This document shows, one piece after another, positions 55,507 to 63,691 of a stretch of DNA of 64,000 nt; position 1 is the stretch's first letter, and each line of letters begins with the position of its first letter. A model generated the notes under the pieces. That model searched no databases and was not told where the DNA came from. It worked only from the letters and a program-made list of their open reading frames with translations. This DNA comes from Arthrobacter sp. OY3WO11 (lineage in GTDB: Bacteria; Actinomycetota; Actinomycetes; Actinomycetales; Micrococcaceae), in the NCBI RefSeq assembly GCF_001641125.1, contig NZ_LWLP01000001.1, forward strand, positions 2,342,715-2,406,714. The letters run 5' to 3'. Position numbers and translations under genes: made by a program.

Positions 55507-56574
55507 TTATACGACGGCGGTCAGCTTGGCGAAGGCGTCGACGATGGTCAGCTGACCATCCAAGCGCTCAGTGACCTTCACAGCGGCGCGGTGCTTCTCG
55601 AAGCTGGTGCCTTCCTGAGTGGAGACTTCAGCCGAGACTTCCTGGCGGTCGCCGATGTAGTAGTAGCTCAGGTCGCCGAACCAGATTTCAGACTCATCCG
55701 TACCAGCGCCGAGGTTGGTCGGGATGTCGTTCTGAGTGATGACGGGGCGGCCGAAGAGCGTACCTACGCGGTTGTCACCAGCGTTGAAGCTCTCCTCGAA
55801 CAGGAACTTGCCGTCGGTCGAGCGCAGGCTGCGGACGAGCTTCAGGATGGCGTCGTTCATGATGAAGGTGGAATCGGCGCGGTACTGCTCAGGCAGGGTG
55901 TGAATCAGGTTCACCAAGTCAGTCGAGGCGAGGTTTGCACCGGCCTGAGCGACAGTCTGAGTAATGGTGTAAGCGCGGAGACCCTTGGGCTGGCCCGTAC
56001 CGGAACCGGTCATGTAAGCAGTGTCCTCAGTGCGGCCGAGCTTGTTGGCGAACTTGCGGATGACCAGCTCAGCGATGCCCTCGTTGATAGCAGCGTCAGC
56101 CAAGAGCTGGCGGCTCATGCGGGACAGTCCGGCGAGCAGGTTCACGTTAAGGATTACCTGGCCGAAGGTCGGGTCGCTCTGAGTGATCGTGGCGAGTTCA
56201 GTCGTCCAGTTAACGGAGACATCGTTGCCTTCGGTCTGGATTTCCATCTTGTCGCTGCCCATCGGGATGATGGTGGCGTAGTGCTTCAGATAGCCGACTT
56301 TGTACTTCTTCTCGACCAGGGTGTTGTAGAACTCGGTCGGAACCAGGTAACCACCATTGGCGTCGGTCGAAATTGATAGGTCTTTGGTGAAAGCGGAGTC
56401 CATCAGGTTGCCGAGGAATTTCACGGAAGCCACAACGTCAGCATTGGGGGTCTTACCGGCAGCGATCTTCTCGGTTACTTCTTTGCGCTCACCAGCGGGC
56501 AGCTCTTTCATGAGCTTGGCGACTTCTTCAGCGACAGTCTCGCTTACTATTGATTTGAGTTCTTCAGGTTTCAT
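55507..56574 (-). CDS. HK97-family major capsid protein
   Basis: A 355-aa protein of the HK97 fold. An N-terminal helical part (about 1-65) likely serves as a scaffold. The rest includes NGGYLVPTEFYNTLVEKKYK, the E-loop region, SGLSRMSRQLLADAAINEG written in parts (LLAGLSRMSRQLLADA) and TAYMTGSGTGQPKGLRAYT. The mature form may be cut by the protease encoded upstream. No crosslinking Lys/Asn pair was checked. Confidence 0.92.
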   Translation of the reverse strand: MKPEELKSIVSETVAEEVAKLMKELPAGERKEVTEKIAAGKTPNADVVASVKFLGNLMDSAFTKDLSISTDANGGYLVPTEFYNTLVEKKYKVGYLKHYATIIPMGSDKMEIQTEGNDVSVNWTTELATITQSDPTFGQVILNVNLLAGLSRMSRQLLADAAINEGIAELVIRKFANKLGRTEDTAYMTGSGTGQPKGLRAYTITQTVAQAGANLASTDLVNLIHTLPEQYRADSTFIMNDAILKLVRSLRSTDGKFLFEESFNAGDNRVGTLFGRPVITQNDIPTNLGAGTDESEIWFGDLSYYYIGDRQEVSAEVSTQEGTSFEKHRAAVKVTERLDGQLTIVDAFAKLTAVV

Positions 56575-56596
56575 AACCTCTTTCTCTAGTGATTAA

Positions 56597-57580
56597 TTAG
56601 TCGATCTTGCCGAGGTTGTAATCAATCTCGGATTTAACGCCAGCGCGCACAGCTTCGCGGACTTCATCGGCGGTCAAGCTCTTGATTTCCGGTTCAGCTT
56701 CGCCCTCGGCCTTGTCTTCGGTTTCGCCTTCAACTTCGGTGCCATCAGATGCCTCTAGCTCTGACTTATCCTCAGTTACTTCAGTCACTTCCTCAGCTTC
56801 CGCTTCGGTTTGGTCGTTAACAATTTCAGCAGGCTCTTCGGCTTTAGCCGTGAGCAATTCGGTAAGTGTCTTTACTTGGGTTGTGAGCTCTTTAAGAGCA
56901 TTGGCAGTTTCCATGTCTTCATTATCAGAATTTTCGTCTGATTCCGTCAATGCTTTTATTAGCTGCCGCGCTTGGCTGGTCATTGTTTTGCGCTCATTCT
57001 CGGAGAATGTGCCGTCTTTGAAGCCCAGGACTAATGCTTCCGGGTTAGCAGGAACGGTTACGCAAGAAACTTCCAGTAGTTCGCACTTCGTGAAGGTGTA
57101 GCCGGTCATCCAGTCGCCGTCGTACTCCAACGGGATGAAGCCCACGCTGAAGGCGCGGAGATAGCCGCCCTTGTAGAGCTTGAAGATGGTGTCGGCCCAC
57201 TCGTACTCGTCCTTGGTGGCGAACTGAGCCTTGAAGGTCAGGTTGCCGTCCTTGATGCCGACTTCCAACGCCTTAGCAACTGGAGGCATGGAGTAGTTGT
57301 GGCCCCACGGCACTACCGGGTTGCCCAGGAAGCGCTTGAGCTCCCAGCCGGCCTGCTCAATTACGTCGCCGTAGGAATCCTTGGCCTTGGTGGAACCGAT
57401 GAACTCGATAGTGCGGTCGTCTTCATTCAGACTCTTTATCTGGAACGGAATGACCGTGCGGATGGTCTCTGGCTTCTTACCCTCAAGCTCTTCTAGCTTC
57501 TGCTCAATTCGTACCGATTTGCCGAATACGGAAGCGGTGGCTTGCTCCCTATCCTGCTCTATGCCGGCGACTGTCTTCAT
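56597..57580 (-). CDS. prohead protease with acidic C-terminal scaffold-like region
   Basis: A 327-aa protein. The protease domain (HK97 U35 type, about 35-190) has the catalytic His in VVPWGHNYSMPP and Ser in YLRAFSVGFIPL. After about 215 the protein is very acidic (many Glu, Thr and Val), for example EEVTEVTEDKSELEASDG. This tail may act as the scaffold, since no separate scaffold gene is present. The last ~20 residues regain a helix (LTADEVREAVRAGVKSEIDY). Confidence 0.88.
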   Translation of the reverse strand: MKTVAGIEQDREQATASVFGKSVRIEQKLEELEGKKPETIRTVIPFQIKSLNEDDRTIEFIGSTKAKDSYGDVIEQAGWELKRFLGNPVVPWGHNYSMPPVAKALEVGIKDGNLTFKAQFATKDEYEWADTIFKLYKGGYLRAFSVGFIPLEYDGDWMTGYTFTKCELLEVSCVTVPANPEALVLGFKDGTFSENERKTMTSQARQLIKALTESDENSDNEDMETANALKELTTQVKTLTELLTAKAEEPAEIVNDQTEAEAEEVTEVTEDKSELEASDGTEVEGETEDKAEGEAEPEIKSLTADEVREAVRAGVKSEIDYNLGKID

Positions 57581-57660
57581 TTATGCTTTATCCTTGTTAC
57601 CTTTAGCGCAATCATAATTCATTCACGTCTTTTAGCACAGGCAATAAGGTGCAGCGGCAG

Positions 57661-58431
57661 TTAGAATGCAAAGGCGCCTTCGATATGCTCGTAATTCAGC
57701 TTTAGCGGCGTATCAGCTTCGTCCGGCTGGAATTCATCGCCCTTATTGAAATAACGGCCGGTCAGGTCGACCACCTTGCCGTCCATCGGCCCGCAGTAGG
57801 GACAGACGCGCTCGTCCTTGGCGGTGAACCATTCCTTGGCTTCGACCACGTCTGACTGCTTCCAGGCAGCTTGAGAGGCGAAGTTATTGGCCCGGATGGT
57901 CTCAGTCCTGGCGATACGGTCAGCCCGGAATCCGGCCGCGGCCCCGTAGACCTTCTCAACCCGGGCGGTCAGCTGGTCGATGCTCTCGCCTTCGGCTAGG
58001 CCAGCAGCCAGTTCCGCCCGCAGCTGCTTATCGGTCTCATCCTCAATCCCCCGGCTCACCTTCCCGTTGCGGTTGGTGATGAAGTCAGTGACGTAGGGGT
58101 CTTCGTAGTCAAAGCCAGATAGCCCGACGAGCAGCATGGCTTCCTGGCCGGCCTCGCGAACATGGTCGGTGTAGATCGGCGCGAAGAACGCCACCAGGCG
58201 CTTGAGGCTGGCCTCCTTATCGAACAGCGAACCGGGAGCCCGCTTGAGTGTTTTATCTTCAGCGAAACTGGGTAAGTTCTCCAGTACCTCCACCTTCTGC
58301 ATATCGAAATGCAGTCGTGCCTTCATCAGGAAACGGGACTGGTAACCGTTGGAGAGTTTCGTCTGGATGCCATGGAAGGCGTCGCCGATTAGCTCGCGTT
58401 CGTCTTCGTCTTGGTAGAGGCTTCGAGCCAC
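57661..58431 (-). CDS. MuF-like head morphogenesis protein
   Basis: A 256-aa protein whose C-terminal half is a MuF domain: RIARTETIRANNFASQAAWK, then DERVCPYCGPMDGKVV near 220. These proteins are packed in the head and help head assembly or ejection. The GTG start at 58431 overlaps the portal gene by 43 bases. The usual MuF N-terminal domain is short here. The start is the least certain part. Confidence 0.78.
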   Translation of the reverse strand: MARSLYQDEDERELIGDAFHGIQTKLSNGYQSRFLMKARLHFDMQKVEVLENLPSFAEDKTLKRAPGSLFDKEASLKRLVAFFAPIYTDHVREAGQEAMLLVGLSGFDYEDPYVTDFITNRNGKVSRGIEDETDKQLRAELAAGLAEGESIDQLTARVEKVYGAAAGFRADRIARTETIRANNFASQAAWKQSDVVEAKEWFTAKDERVCPYCGPMDGKVVDLTGRYFNKGDEFQPDEADTPLKLNYEHIEGAFAF

Positions 58432-59792
58432 TGTTTTCCCAGGCTCTTCTTACCCTCAGTGTCATCGGCCGGCAGCTCGGTGGGTTCTGGCTCCGGCGGC
58501 AGGAGGGCCTGCTCGATGGGGCGGAGCGAGTTGGGTACGAACAGGGTGTCTCCCCCGTTGATGCCCTCATCCCCCAGCTCGGCGCGGACTTCGTTGACCG
58601 TCTTGTACAGGTTGACCGATGATGTGCGCTCCTTGAGCAGGAACTCTTTGTCTTCCGGCACCGGGTCAGTGAAACCGATGATGAGCTTGCTGTCGTACTC
58701 CGGCGCCAGACGGTGGTTGATAACCGAAGCTTTGCGGGCCATGAGCGGACGGACGACGCGCTTGGCGTGGTTGTACTCGGCGGCCTCCATGTTGGAGCGG
58801 CCGTCGCCCTCAATGAGTCCCAGCATCACGCGGGAAACGCCGAACATGGCCAGTATCTGATCGCGGTTGTATTTGCGGCTCTCCAGGAAGTCCATTTCCT
58901 TCTGCGTCATGGTGAGCTTGTTCAGTTTTAGGCCAGCTTCGAGAATAGCGACCTTGTGGGCATTGGCAGTGCCCTGGTACTCGTCGTTCCATTGCTCTTT
59001 CATGCGCTCAAATACCTGTGGGGTCAGGGTCTGGTCCGTCTCCAGTGCCAAGTCTGGTCGGGCAGAGTTAAAGAAGAAGTTCCGGTTCCAGTCAGCGGCG
59101 TGGGCGTCCGTCTCAATCGCCCTGGCGGCGGCACGGACGACACTCATGCCCCGGTAGATGTTGTTCGGATCAGTCAGGGGGAAGTGAACTATATCGGCGG
59201 CGTCCCAAGGAATGTCCTTGCCGTTCACGCGGTAGACCCAGCCGGTAATTGCCCCGTCGTCACCAACAACGTGCTTCATCAAGTGCGGCATCATCGGCCA
59301 CAGCTGCTCTGCCTTTCCCAGGCCGTTGCGGAGAATCCCCCAGAACGCTTCACCAGCGAGAACCATGTGCAGGTCAGTCAGCTCCTGGAAGCGCTGGCCG
59401 TCCATGACGACATTGGGATGGTCGAGCAAGTCCAGCAGGATGTGGTTGTCCAGCTCTTCTAGCGTGGGCTGAGAGCGCAGGAAAGCCTTGTAGCTCCCCT
59501 GGTGCTTCAGCATCCGGCCGGCCATCTTGCCGGTCTTGGTCGTGCCGCGGTTGGCATAGGCCCGGTAGTCGATCTGCGAGGTGTCCTTGGCAATGGTCGA
59601 GGCTGCCGCATAGACCCAGTCCAGGTACTGCTGCATATAAGCACGGGTATTAGTGAGCTTCGTACCGCCCCGATTGAATAGAGCTGAACCGCTCGTCCAT
59701 AATTCATCCAGCGTCATTGTGGCGCTCTTCTTCTTGCCCAGCTGGCCGAGGGTGCTGTCAATCAGGTTTGAGGTTAGTTCCTTTAAGCCCAT
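58389..59792 (-). CDS. phage portal protein, HK97 family
   Basis: A 467-aa portal. Visible features are the stem/wing segments: VYAAASTIAKDTSQIDYRAY near 50, MVLAGEAFWGILRNGLGKAE, and GWVYRVNGKDIPWDAADIVH with FPLTDPNNIYRGMSVVRAAA. The C-terminal part is helical with a Pro/Glu linker. It forms the dodecamer ring through which DNA is packed. Its last 43 bases overlap the MuF-like gene. Confidence 0.93.
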   Translation of the reverse strand: MGLKELTSNLIDSTLGQLGKKKSATMTLDELWTSGSALFNRGGTKLTNTRAYMQQYLDWVYAAASTIAKDTSQIDYRAYANRGTTKTGKMAGRMLKHQGSYKAFLRSQPTLEELDNHILLDLLDHPNVVMDGQRFQELTDLHMVLAGEAFWGILRNGLGKAEQLWPMMPHLMKHVVGDDGAITGWVYRVNGKDIPWDAADIVHFPLTDPNNIYRGMSVVRAAARAIETDAHAADWNRNFFFNSARPDLALETDQTLTPQVFERMKEQWNDEYQGTANAHKVAILEAGLKLNKLTMTQKEMDFLESRKYNRDQILAMFGVSRVMLGLIEGDGRSNMEAAEYNHAKRVVRPLMARKASVINHRLAPEYDSKLIIGFTDPVPEDKEFLLKERTSSVNLYKTVNEVRAELGDEGINGGDTLFVPNSLRPIEQALLPPEPEPTELPADDTEGKKSLGKQWLEASTKTKTNAS

Positions 59793-59848
59793 ATTTCCTA
59801 GTGTTTAGTTATTTCTATACTAATGTTAATTCTAATGTTTTGATACGG

Positions 59849-61054
59849 CTATAAGAACGTGAGGCGGGGAACGTTTACGTTATGTCTAATCTTCATCACG
59901 CCATATCGCAGCGAATCCACCGCATCATCATTTTCCTTTAGCGGCTCATCCATAGCTTTGCCCTCTTTATCAAGCCTCCAGGTGTAGTTCTCCAATTCCC
60001 AGGCCAAGTTCGTGCAGGAAGGGTCGATCGTCAACTCGCCATTGGCGAATAGTGCTTTTGTTTGGTTGATACCTCCCAGAACTGAGTCTTTGCCTTTGAC
60101 CGCCCCTTCGAGATTGATCCCCAGCTCGCGGCCGACCTGAACGATGGCGATGGGGTCTTCGGAGTCCCCGACAGCTTCATCCAGCTGCACGCCGCTGATA
60201 AGAGAACGCAGCTTGCTTGCCCGCTGTACGTCATCCAGGCGTGATTGGTACAACTCCCGCTCGACGTGTATTCGGTCGTCTGCTGATATGGCCAACAGAT
60301 AGGCGGCCAATGGGTGGTTGTAGCCGAAGTCGATACAGAGCGCCCGGCGCACGGGCTCGAACGGCAGGGGCTTGATATGGGCGTCCCGGTCGAACTCCTC
60401 GTAGACCAGGCCTTCCATCTTCTTGAACTGCGCCAGATACTCCTGGGCGAACTGATTCGGCGATACCTCCCGCTTGGCCTTGTCGATTTCAGACGGGTCT
60501 AGGAAAGGATTGTCGTAGCTGGAGAAGTGGAAGAACTCGTAGTCTTCATCTGTGGCGGGCCTTTGGCTCAGACGGAAGAGTGTCTTGTATCCCTTCGGCG
60601 TCCCCATGAAGATGCCGGAGCCCTTGGTATCTGAGAGCAGTGGCCGCAGCACCTCATTCCAGGCGCCGTCGAAGTTGCGCATGGAATCGACTTCATCCAG
60701 CACCAGGAGGCCGGCGTTCTTGCCGCGCGCCGTGTCGATGTTTTCCCAGCCAGCCAGTTTGATGATGTTGTCGAAGCCCAAGTGACTGCGGAGGGTGACC
60801 TCTAAACGCTGTTCATCCTTGGATAGGAAGTTCGGTGTTTCCCGCACAGCATTCAGCAACTCCCGCCAGACGATGTCGCGGGCCTGGTCATGGGTAGTGG
60901 CGAAATACCGGACGGGATAGGGCTGATACAACGCGAAGGCTTTCATTTCCTCGACGCTGTAGGTGGTCTTACCGAACCGGCGGCCACACACCAGAACCTT
61001 GAAGCGAGCTTTACTCTTGGCTATCTGTTGTTGGTTCGGATGGAGCATCACCAA
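59849..61054 (-). CDS. terminase large subunit
   Basis: A 401-aa packaging motor. The ATPase domain has Walker A CGRRFGKTTYS near 30, Walker B GLLVLDEVD near 115, and the coupling motif FMGTPKGYK. The RNase H-like nuclease domain begins near 235 (ALCIDFGYNHPLAAYLLAIS) and has a final acidic DDAVDSLRYG. It overlaps the terminase small subunit by 44 bases. Confidence 0.94.
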   Translation of the reverse strand: MVMLHPNQQQIAKSKARFKVLVCGRRFGKTTYSVEEMKAFALYQPYPVRYFATTHDQARDIVWRELLNAVRETPNFLSKDEQRLEVTLRSHLGFDNIIKLAGWENIDTARGKNAGLLVLDEVDSMRNFDGAWNEVLRPLLSDTKGSGIFMGTPKGYKTLFRLSQRPATDEDYEFFHFSSYDNPFLDPSEIDKAKREVSPNQFAQEYLAQFKKMEGLVYEEFDRDAHIKPLPFEPVRRALCIDFGYNHPLAAYLLAISADDRIHVERELYQSRLDDVQRASKLRSLISGVQLDEAVGDSEDPIAIVQVGRELGINLEGAVKGKDSVLGGINQTKALFANGELTIDPSCTNLAWELENYTWRLDKEGKAMDEPLKENDDAVDSLRYGVMKIRHNVNVPRLTFL

Positions 61055-61520
61055 ATCTCGCTGCCACGGTGCTGTCGAGCACCAAAGGCTTTAGTGCTTC
61101 ACCGCCGCTGGTGACATCAAGCTTGTCGCCATACTTCTTCGGCTTCAGCTTTGAGGCAATCCACTTACGGGTGTCGACGCGCAGCCTTGAGCGCTGGACG
61201 TGCTCGCCGTTGAGCTTCCAGCCTTCGGAGCCGTCTTTGTTGGTGACTTCCATCCAGTCATTGCTGCCGTCGTCGGCTATATCAATCATCTCGTCGACCA
61301 GAGAATCTGCTGCTTCGGCTTTGGCCCGCTCGTACTGCTTCAGAAACTCAGCGTTTGTCCTGAGCCAGGAGAAAACCGTGGTCATGCTCGGCATTTCCTC
61401 AGCGGCGCATACCGTCCTCATAGACTTACCACTGGCCAGTTGCTCACAAAGCCGGTCAGCCAGCTCCTGAGTAAATATCGAGGGCCGGCCGATGGAATTC
61501 GTTTGTGGAGTGTCGGCCAT
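61011..61520 (-). CDS. terminase small subunit
   Basis: A 169-aa DNA-recognition subunit. The N-terminal helix-turn-helix is LADRLCEQLASGKSMRTVCA. The middle part (SWLRTNAEFLKQYERAKAEA) fits the Sf6-like/terminase_5 family. It starts the late operon, 26 bases after a strong promoter. The packaging type (cos or pac) cannot be told from this. Confidence 0.85.
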   Translation of the reverse strand: MADTPQTNSIGRPSIFTQELADRLCEQLASGKSMRTVCAAEEMPSMTTVFSWLRTNAEFLKQYERAKAEAADSLVDEMIDIADDGSNDWMEVTNKDGSEGWKLNGEHVQRSRLRVDTRKWIASKLKPKKYGDKLDVTSGGEALKPLVLDSTVAARFGDAPSEPTTDSQE

Positions 61521-61545
61521 TCATGGAGTCCCAGTTATTGCCCTG

Positions 61546-61574
61546 ATTATGAGCTAAACGGCTAAAGCTGCCAA
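61546..61574 (-). promoter_or_regulatory. late-operon promoter upstream of terminase
   Basis: Minus strand TTGGCA (61574-61569), exactly 17 bases, then CATAAT (61551-61546). This is a close match to a primary sigma-factor promoter, 26 bases before the terminase small-subunit ATG. Confidence 0.65.
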
Positions 61575-61577
61575 GGG

Positions 61578-61994
61578 CTATTGAAAAATCAAGACTTGCG
61601 CGTAGACCACACTGATGAGCCAGACGACAATCAATCCCGCCCAGAGGATCACAGCGCCGAGGGACTTCATAGCACTCACGATCGGCGTTATGAATTCCAT
61701 GATTATGAGGAGTAGGGCAAAGGACACCGCACCCCAAACAAGAAGCGCCTGAAGCGAGCTTCCTTCTCCTCGGTATAGCGCCGTCAGCGCGGCCAGCTCC
61801 CCGACTCCGACCGATAGGGAGAACAGGACAACGGTGAAAACGGCTACGCCCTTGTCGATCCTTGAAGCTTTCTTGAACTCTTCGGCATGAGTTACGCCTT
61901 GCTTTAGACCTACTGCCACGGCCACTAGCAGGGTCGGAATTGCGGTAGCGCCGACTTGGAAATATGCGAGAGGTACCTGAGACATACTCGTCAT
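61578..61994 (-). CDS. four-helix membrane protein of unknown function
   Basis: A 138-aa protein with four hydrophobic segments (about 8-28, 48-70, 80-102 and 110-135) and a basic loop EEFKKASRIDKG. It ends just before the late promoter and is divergent from the 206-aa gene across a perfect palindrome. No family recognised. Small four-helix proteins in prophages often act in superinfection exclusion or as morons, but no sequence evidence decides. ATG 61985 is an alternative start. Confidence 0.6.
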   Translation of the reverse strand: MTSMSQVPLAYFQVGATAIPTLLVAVAVGLKQGVTHAEEFKKASRIDKGVAVFTVVLFSLSVGVGELAALTALYRGEGSSLQALLVWGAVSFALLLIIMEFITPIVSAMKSLGAVILWAGLIVVWLISVVYAQVLIFQ

Positions 61995-62015
61995 CGTGCC
62001 AGACAGAGGCGCGTC

Positions 62016-62027
62016 CCTTGGCCAAGG
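62016..62027. promoter_or_regulatory. 12-bp palindrome in the divergent cargo promoter region
   Basis: CCTTGGCCAAGG is a perfect palindrome between the divergent 61994 and 62082 genes. A minus-strand TTGAAC...TATGCG pair lies close by. It could bind a dimeric regulator. Confidence 0.4.
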
Positions 62028-62081
62028 AGAGTTCGTACACGCATAGGCTGTAGGGAATTCCGTTCAATCAGGGAGTACGAA

Positions 62082-62702
62082 ATGAGTGAATCCAGTGGTG
62101 GCATGGGCGACACCGCAGTATTGGAGCGAACGGCCGCTGACCATCGGCTAGAACTAAAACTCAAGTTCGAATCGCGTGACTACACCTTGCCGCAACTGCG
62201 TAGGCGCCTCCAGGATGTTGAGGCACTGCTGATCGTGCTTCTAGCAGATAGGACGCTGCTGCCACTTTCATCCGGCAAAAGGGCTATAACGTATCGCCCT
62301 CGTACCCGCCGGTATGTGAATGACCAAGCACTGGTGCAGGAGCAACAGGCAGAACTCCTCAAGGGCGTAACCATCGAGAAAGTCTCGCTAAGTAGCCCCT
62401 TGGAGATTCTGGCAGTCGTTACAGCCTCTGCTTCTGCCGTCGCCGCGGTAATCAAGCTCATGCCGCGGATCATTGCCATCAAAAACGAGTGGAATGAGAG
62501 CCGGGTTCAGCGGGCTGAATCCAACCTCAAGATTGACCGCATCATGCTTGAGCGCAAGCTGGTTAAAGTGCTCTCCGACGAGACGGACAAGCTTAGTGAG
62601 ACTCGCTACCTAGAGGCTGGTCCAAGTAACCCCACTAAGAAACTGGTAAAAGCAGCTGCGCGGGCCATTGGACAGCTCGACGATGCCGAGACTAAAGACT
62701 GA
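62082..62702 (+). CDS. phage cargo protein with a hydrophobic helix (206 aa)
   Basis: A 206-aa protein from ATG 62082 with GGGAG eight bases upstream; the earlier frame is only read-through. The N-terminal part is charged and helical (LRRRLQDVEALLIVLLADRT). A hydrophobic segment lies near 108-126 (ILAVVTASASAVAAVIKLM), followed by a long basic/acidic helix (IIAIKNEWNESRVQRAESNL). It may sit on the membrane. Not a known family to me. It faces away from the 138-aa membrane gene. Confidence 0.6.
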   Translation: MSESSGGMGDTAVLERTAADHRLELKLKFESRDYTLPQLRRRLQDVEALLIVLLADRTLLPLSSGKRAITYRPRTRRYVNDQALVQEQQAELLKGVTIEKVSLSSPLEILAVVTASASAVAAVIKLMPRIIAIKNEWNESRVQRAESNLKIDRIMLERKLVKVLSDETDKLSETRYLEAGPSNPTKKLVKAAARAIGQLDDAETKD

Positions 62703-62813
62703 CACCGACCAAAACACGCCCAAAAGTTGACCAGACTTCGAAAGGGCACCCCCGCTAGTATCTGGGGACACCGCGAAACGGCTGGGGAGTCGCCTTAGCA
62801 AGGAGGTATCCCC

Positions 62814-63176
62814 GTGCAGTTTATACAAGTTACACCGTCACCCGCCCCGAATGACCCGCTACGGCAGCTACGGCCGATTGCTCCAGACATCGATATGACC
62901 TGGATTTGGACCGGAATTGGAGCATTAGCCTGCCTGGCCGTGGCCTGCGTATTCCTATTTCTGCTCGTACAGAACCTGCGCGGGTACGGAAGCGCCCCCG
63001 CCTGGTTCCACGTAATCGGCATGGTCGGCGCCCTAGCCGCAACTTTCATCTTGGGAACTATCTCAACCAACGCTATGTGGGAGCCAATAAAACCCCTAGC
63101 GCAGTTCACCGGTCCCGGCGCTTTGGTGTTACTGATTGGATTTGGACTATTCGTCTTTGCTAACTCAGACAAGTGA
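62814..63176 (+). CDS. small membrane protein of unknown function (120 aa)
   Basis: A 120-aa protein with three hydrophobic segments (about 27-52, 62-82 and 97-115). GTG 62814 has AAGGAGG seven bases upstream, one of the best ribosome sites in the prophage. It lies 13 bases before lsr2 in the same direction, so both probably share a transcript. No family recognised. Confidence 0.65.
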   Translation: MQFIQVTPSPAPNDPLRQLRPIAPDIDMTWIWTGIGALACLAVACVFLFLLVQNLRGYGSAPAWFHVIGMVGALAATFILGTISTNAMWEPIKPLAQFTGPGALVLLIGFGLFVFANSDK

Positions 63177-63189
63177 TAGCCTTTTATCT

Positions 63190-63519
63190 ATGGCACGCAA
63201 AGTGGTAACCCTTTTGGAAGATGACCTCGACGGCTCGGAAGCGAGCGAGACCGTCTCATTTGCCCTCGATGGCAGTGAATACGAAATTGATTTGAATAAT
63301 GACCACGCGAACGAGCTCCGCGAGGCGTTCGCTCGCTTTACTAACGCCGGCCGTAGGGTATCCGGTGGACGCGGCCGCCCGGCTGGTCGTAAATCAGCTT
63401 CCCACGGTGGTCCAGACGCTAAGGCTGTCCGGCTGTGGGCTGCTGAACAAGGCTTGCAGGTCAATACCCGTGGCCGGATTCAGGCGGATATCGTGGAGAA
63501 GTACGAAGCCGCTCACTAG
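63190..63519 (+). CDS. lsr2: Lsr2-family nucleoid protein (phage copy)
   Basis: A 109-aa Lsr2. The N-terminal dimerisation part is ARKVVTLLEDDLDGSEASET followed by VSFALDGSEYEIDL. A Gly/Arg linker (GGRGRPAGRK) precedes the C-terminal DNA-binding part with the AT-hook-like NTRGRIQADI. Lsr2 is the H-NS-like silencer of AT-rich DNA in actinobacteria. ATG 63190 is the family start. A phage copy may silence the phage itself or interfere with host Lsr2. Confidence 0.92.
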   Translation: MARKVVTLLEDDLDGSEASETVSFALDGSEYEIDLNNDHANELREAFARFTNAGRRVSGGRGRPAGRKSASHGGPDAKAVRLWAAEQGLQVNTRGRIQADIVEKYEAAH

Positions 63520-63571
63520 GCCGACACCAACCAGGAAGATAGTGCGCACGTCTGACTGGTGCCGGCTTTTT
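63520..63571 (+). terminator. terminator directly after lsr2
   Basis: GCCGACACCA and TGGTGCCGGC (one mismatch) enclose a smaller GTGCGCAC palindrome and are followed by TTTTT. Confidence 0.75.
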
Positions 63572-63610
63572 CCACAGTAAATCTGTGGATTGCCTGGGTA
63601 CAAAATAAAG

Positions 63611-63657
63611 AATCAGGGTTAGAACTGAATTAAGTTCTGGCCCTGATTTCTTTTTTT
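63611..63657. terminator. second strong terminator, probably bidirectional
   Basis: AATCAGGG..AGAAC and GTTCT..CCCTGATT form a long bulged stem, followed by TCTTTTTTT. The two terminators in a row isolate lsr2 from the next gene. Confidence 0.8.
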
Positions 63658-63691
63658 GCTCTCGTATATCCCCCGGTGCCACGCTCAATTC

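Noticed and set aside
61956-62081. N-terminal extension of the 206-aa cargo gene
   Set aside because: It overlaps the divergent membrane protein gene and the palindrome, and the ATG at 62082 has a proper ribosome site.
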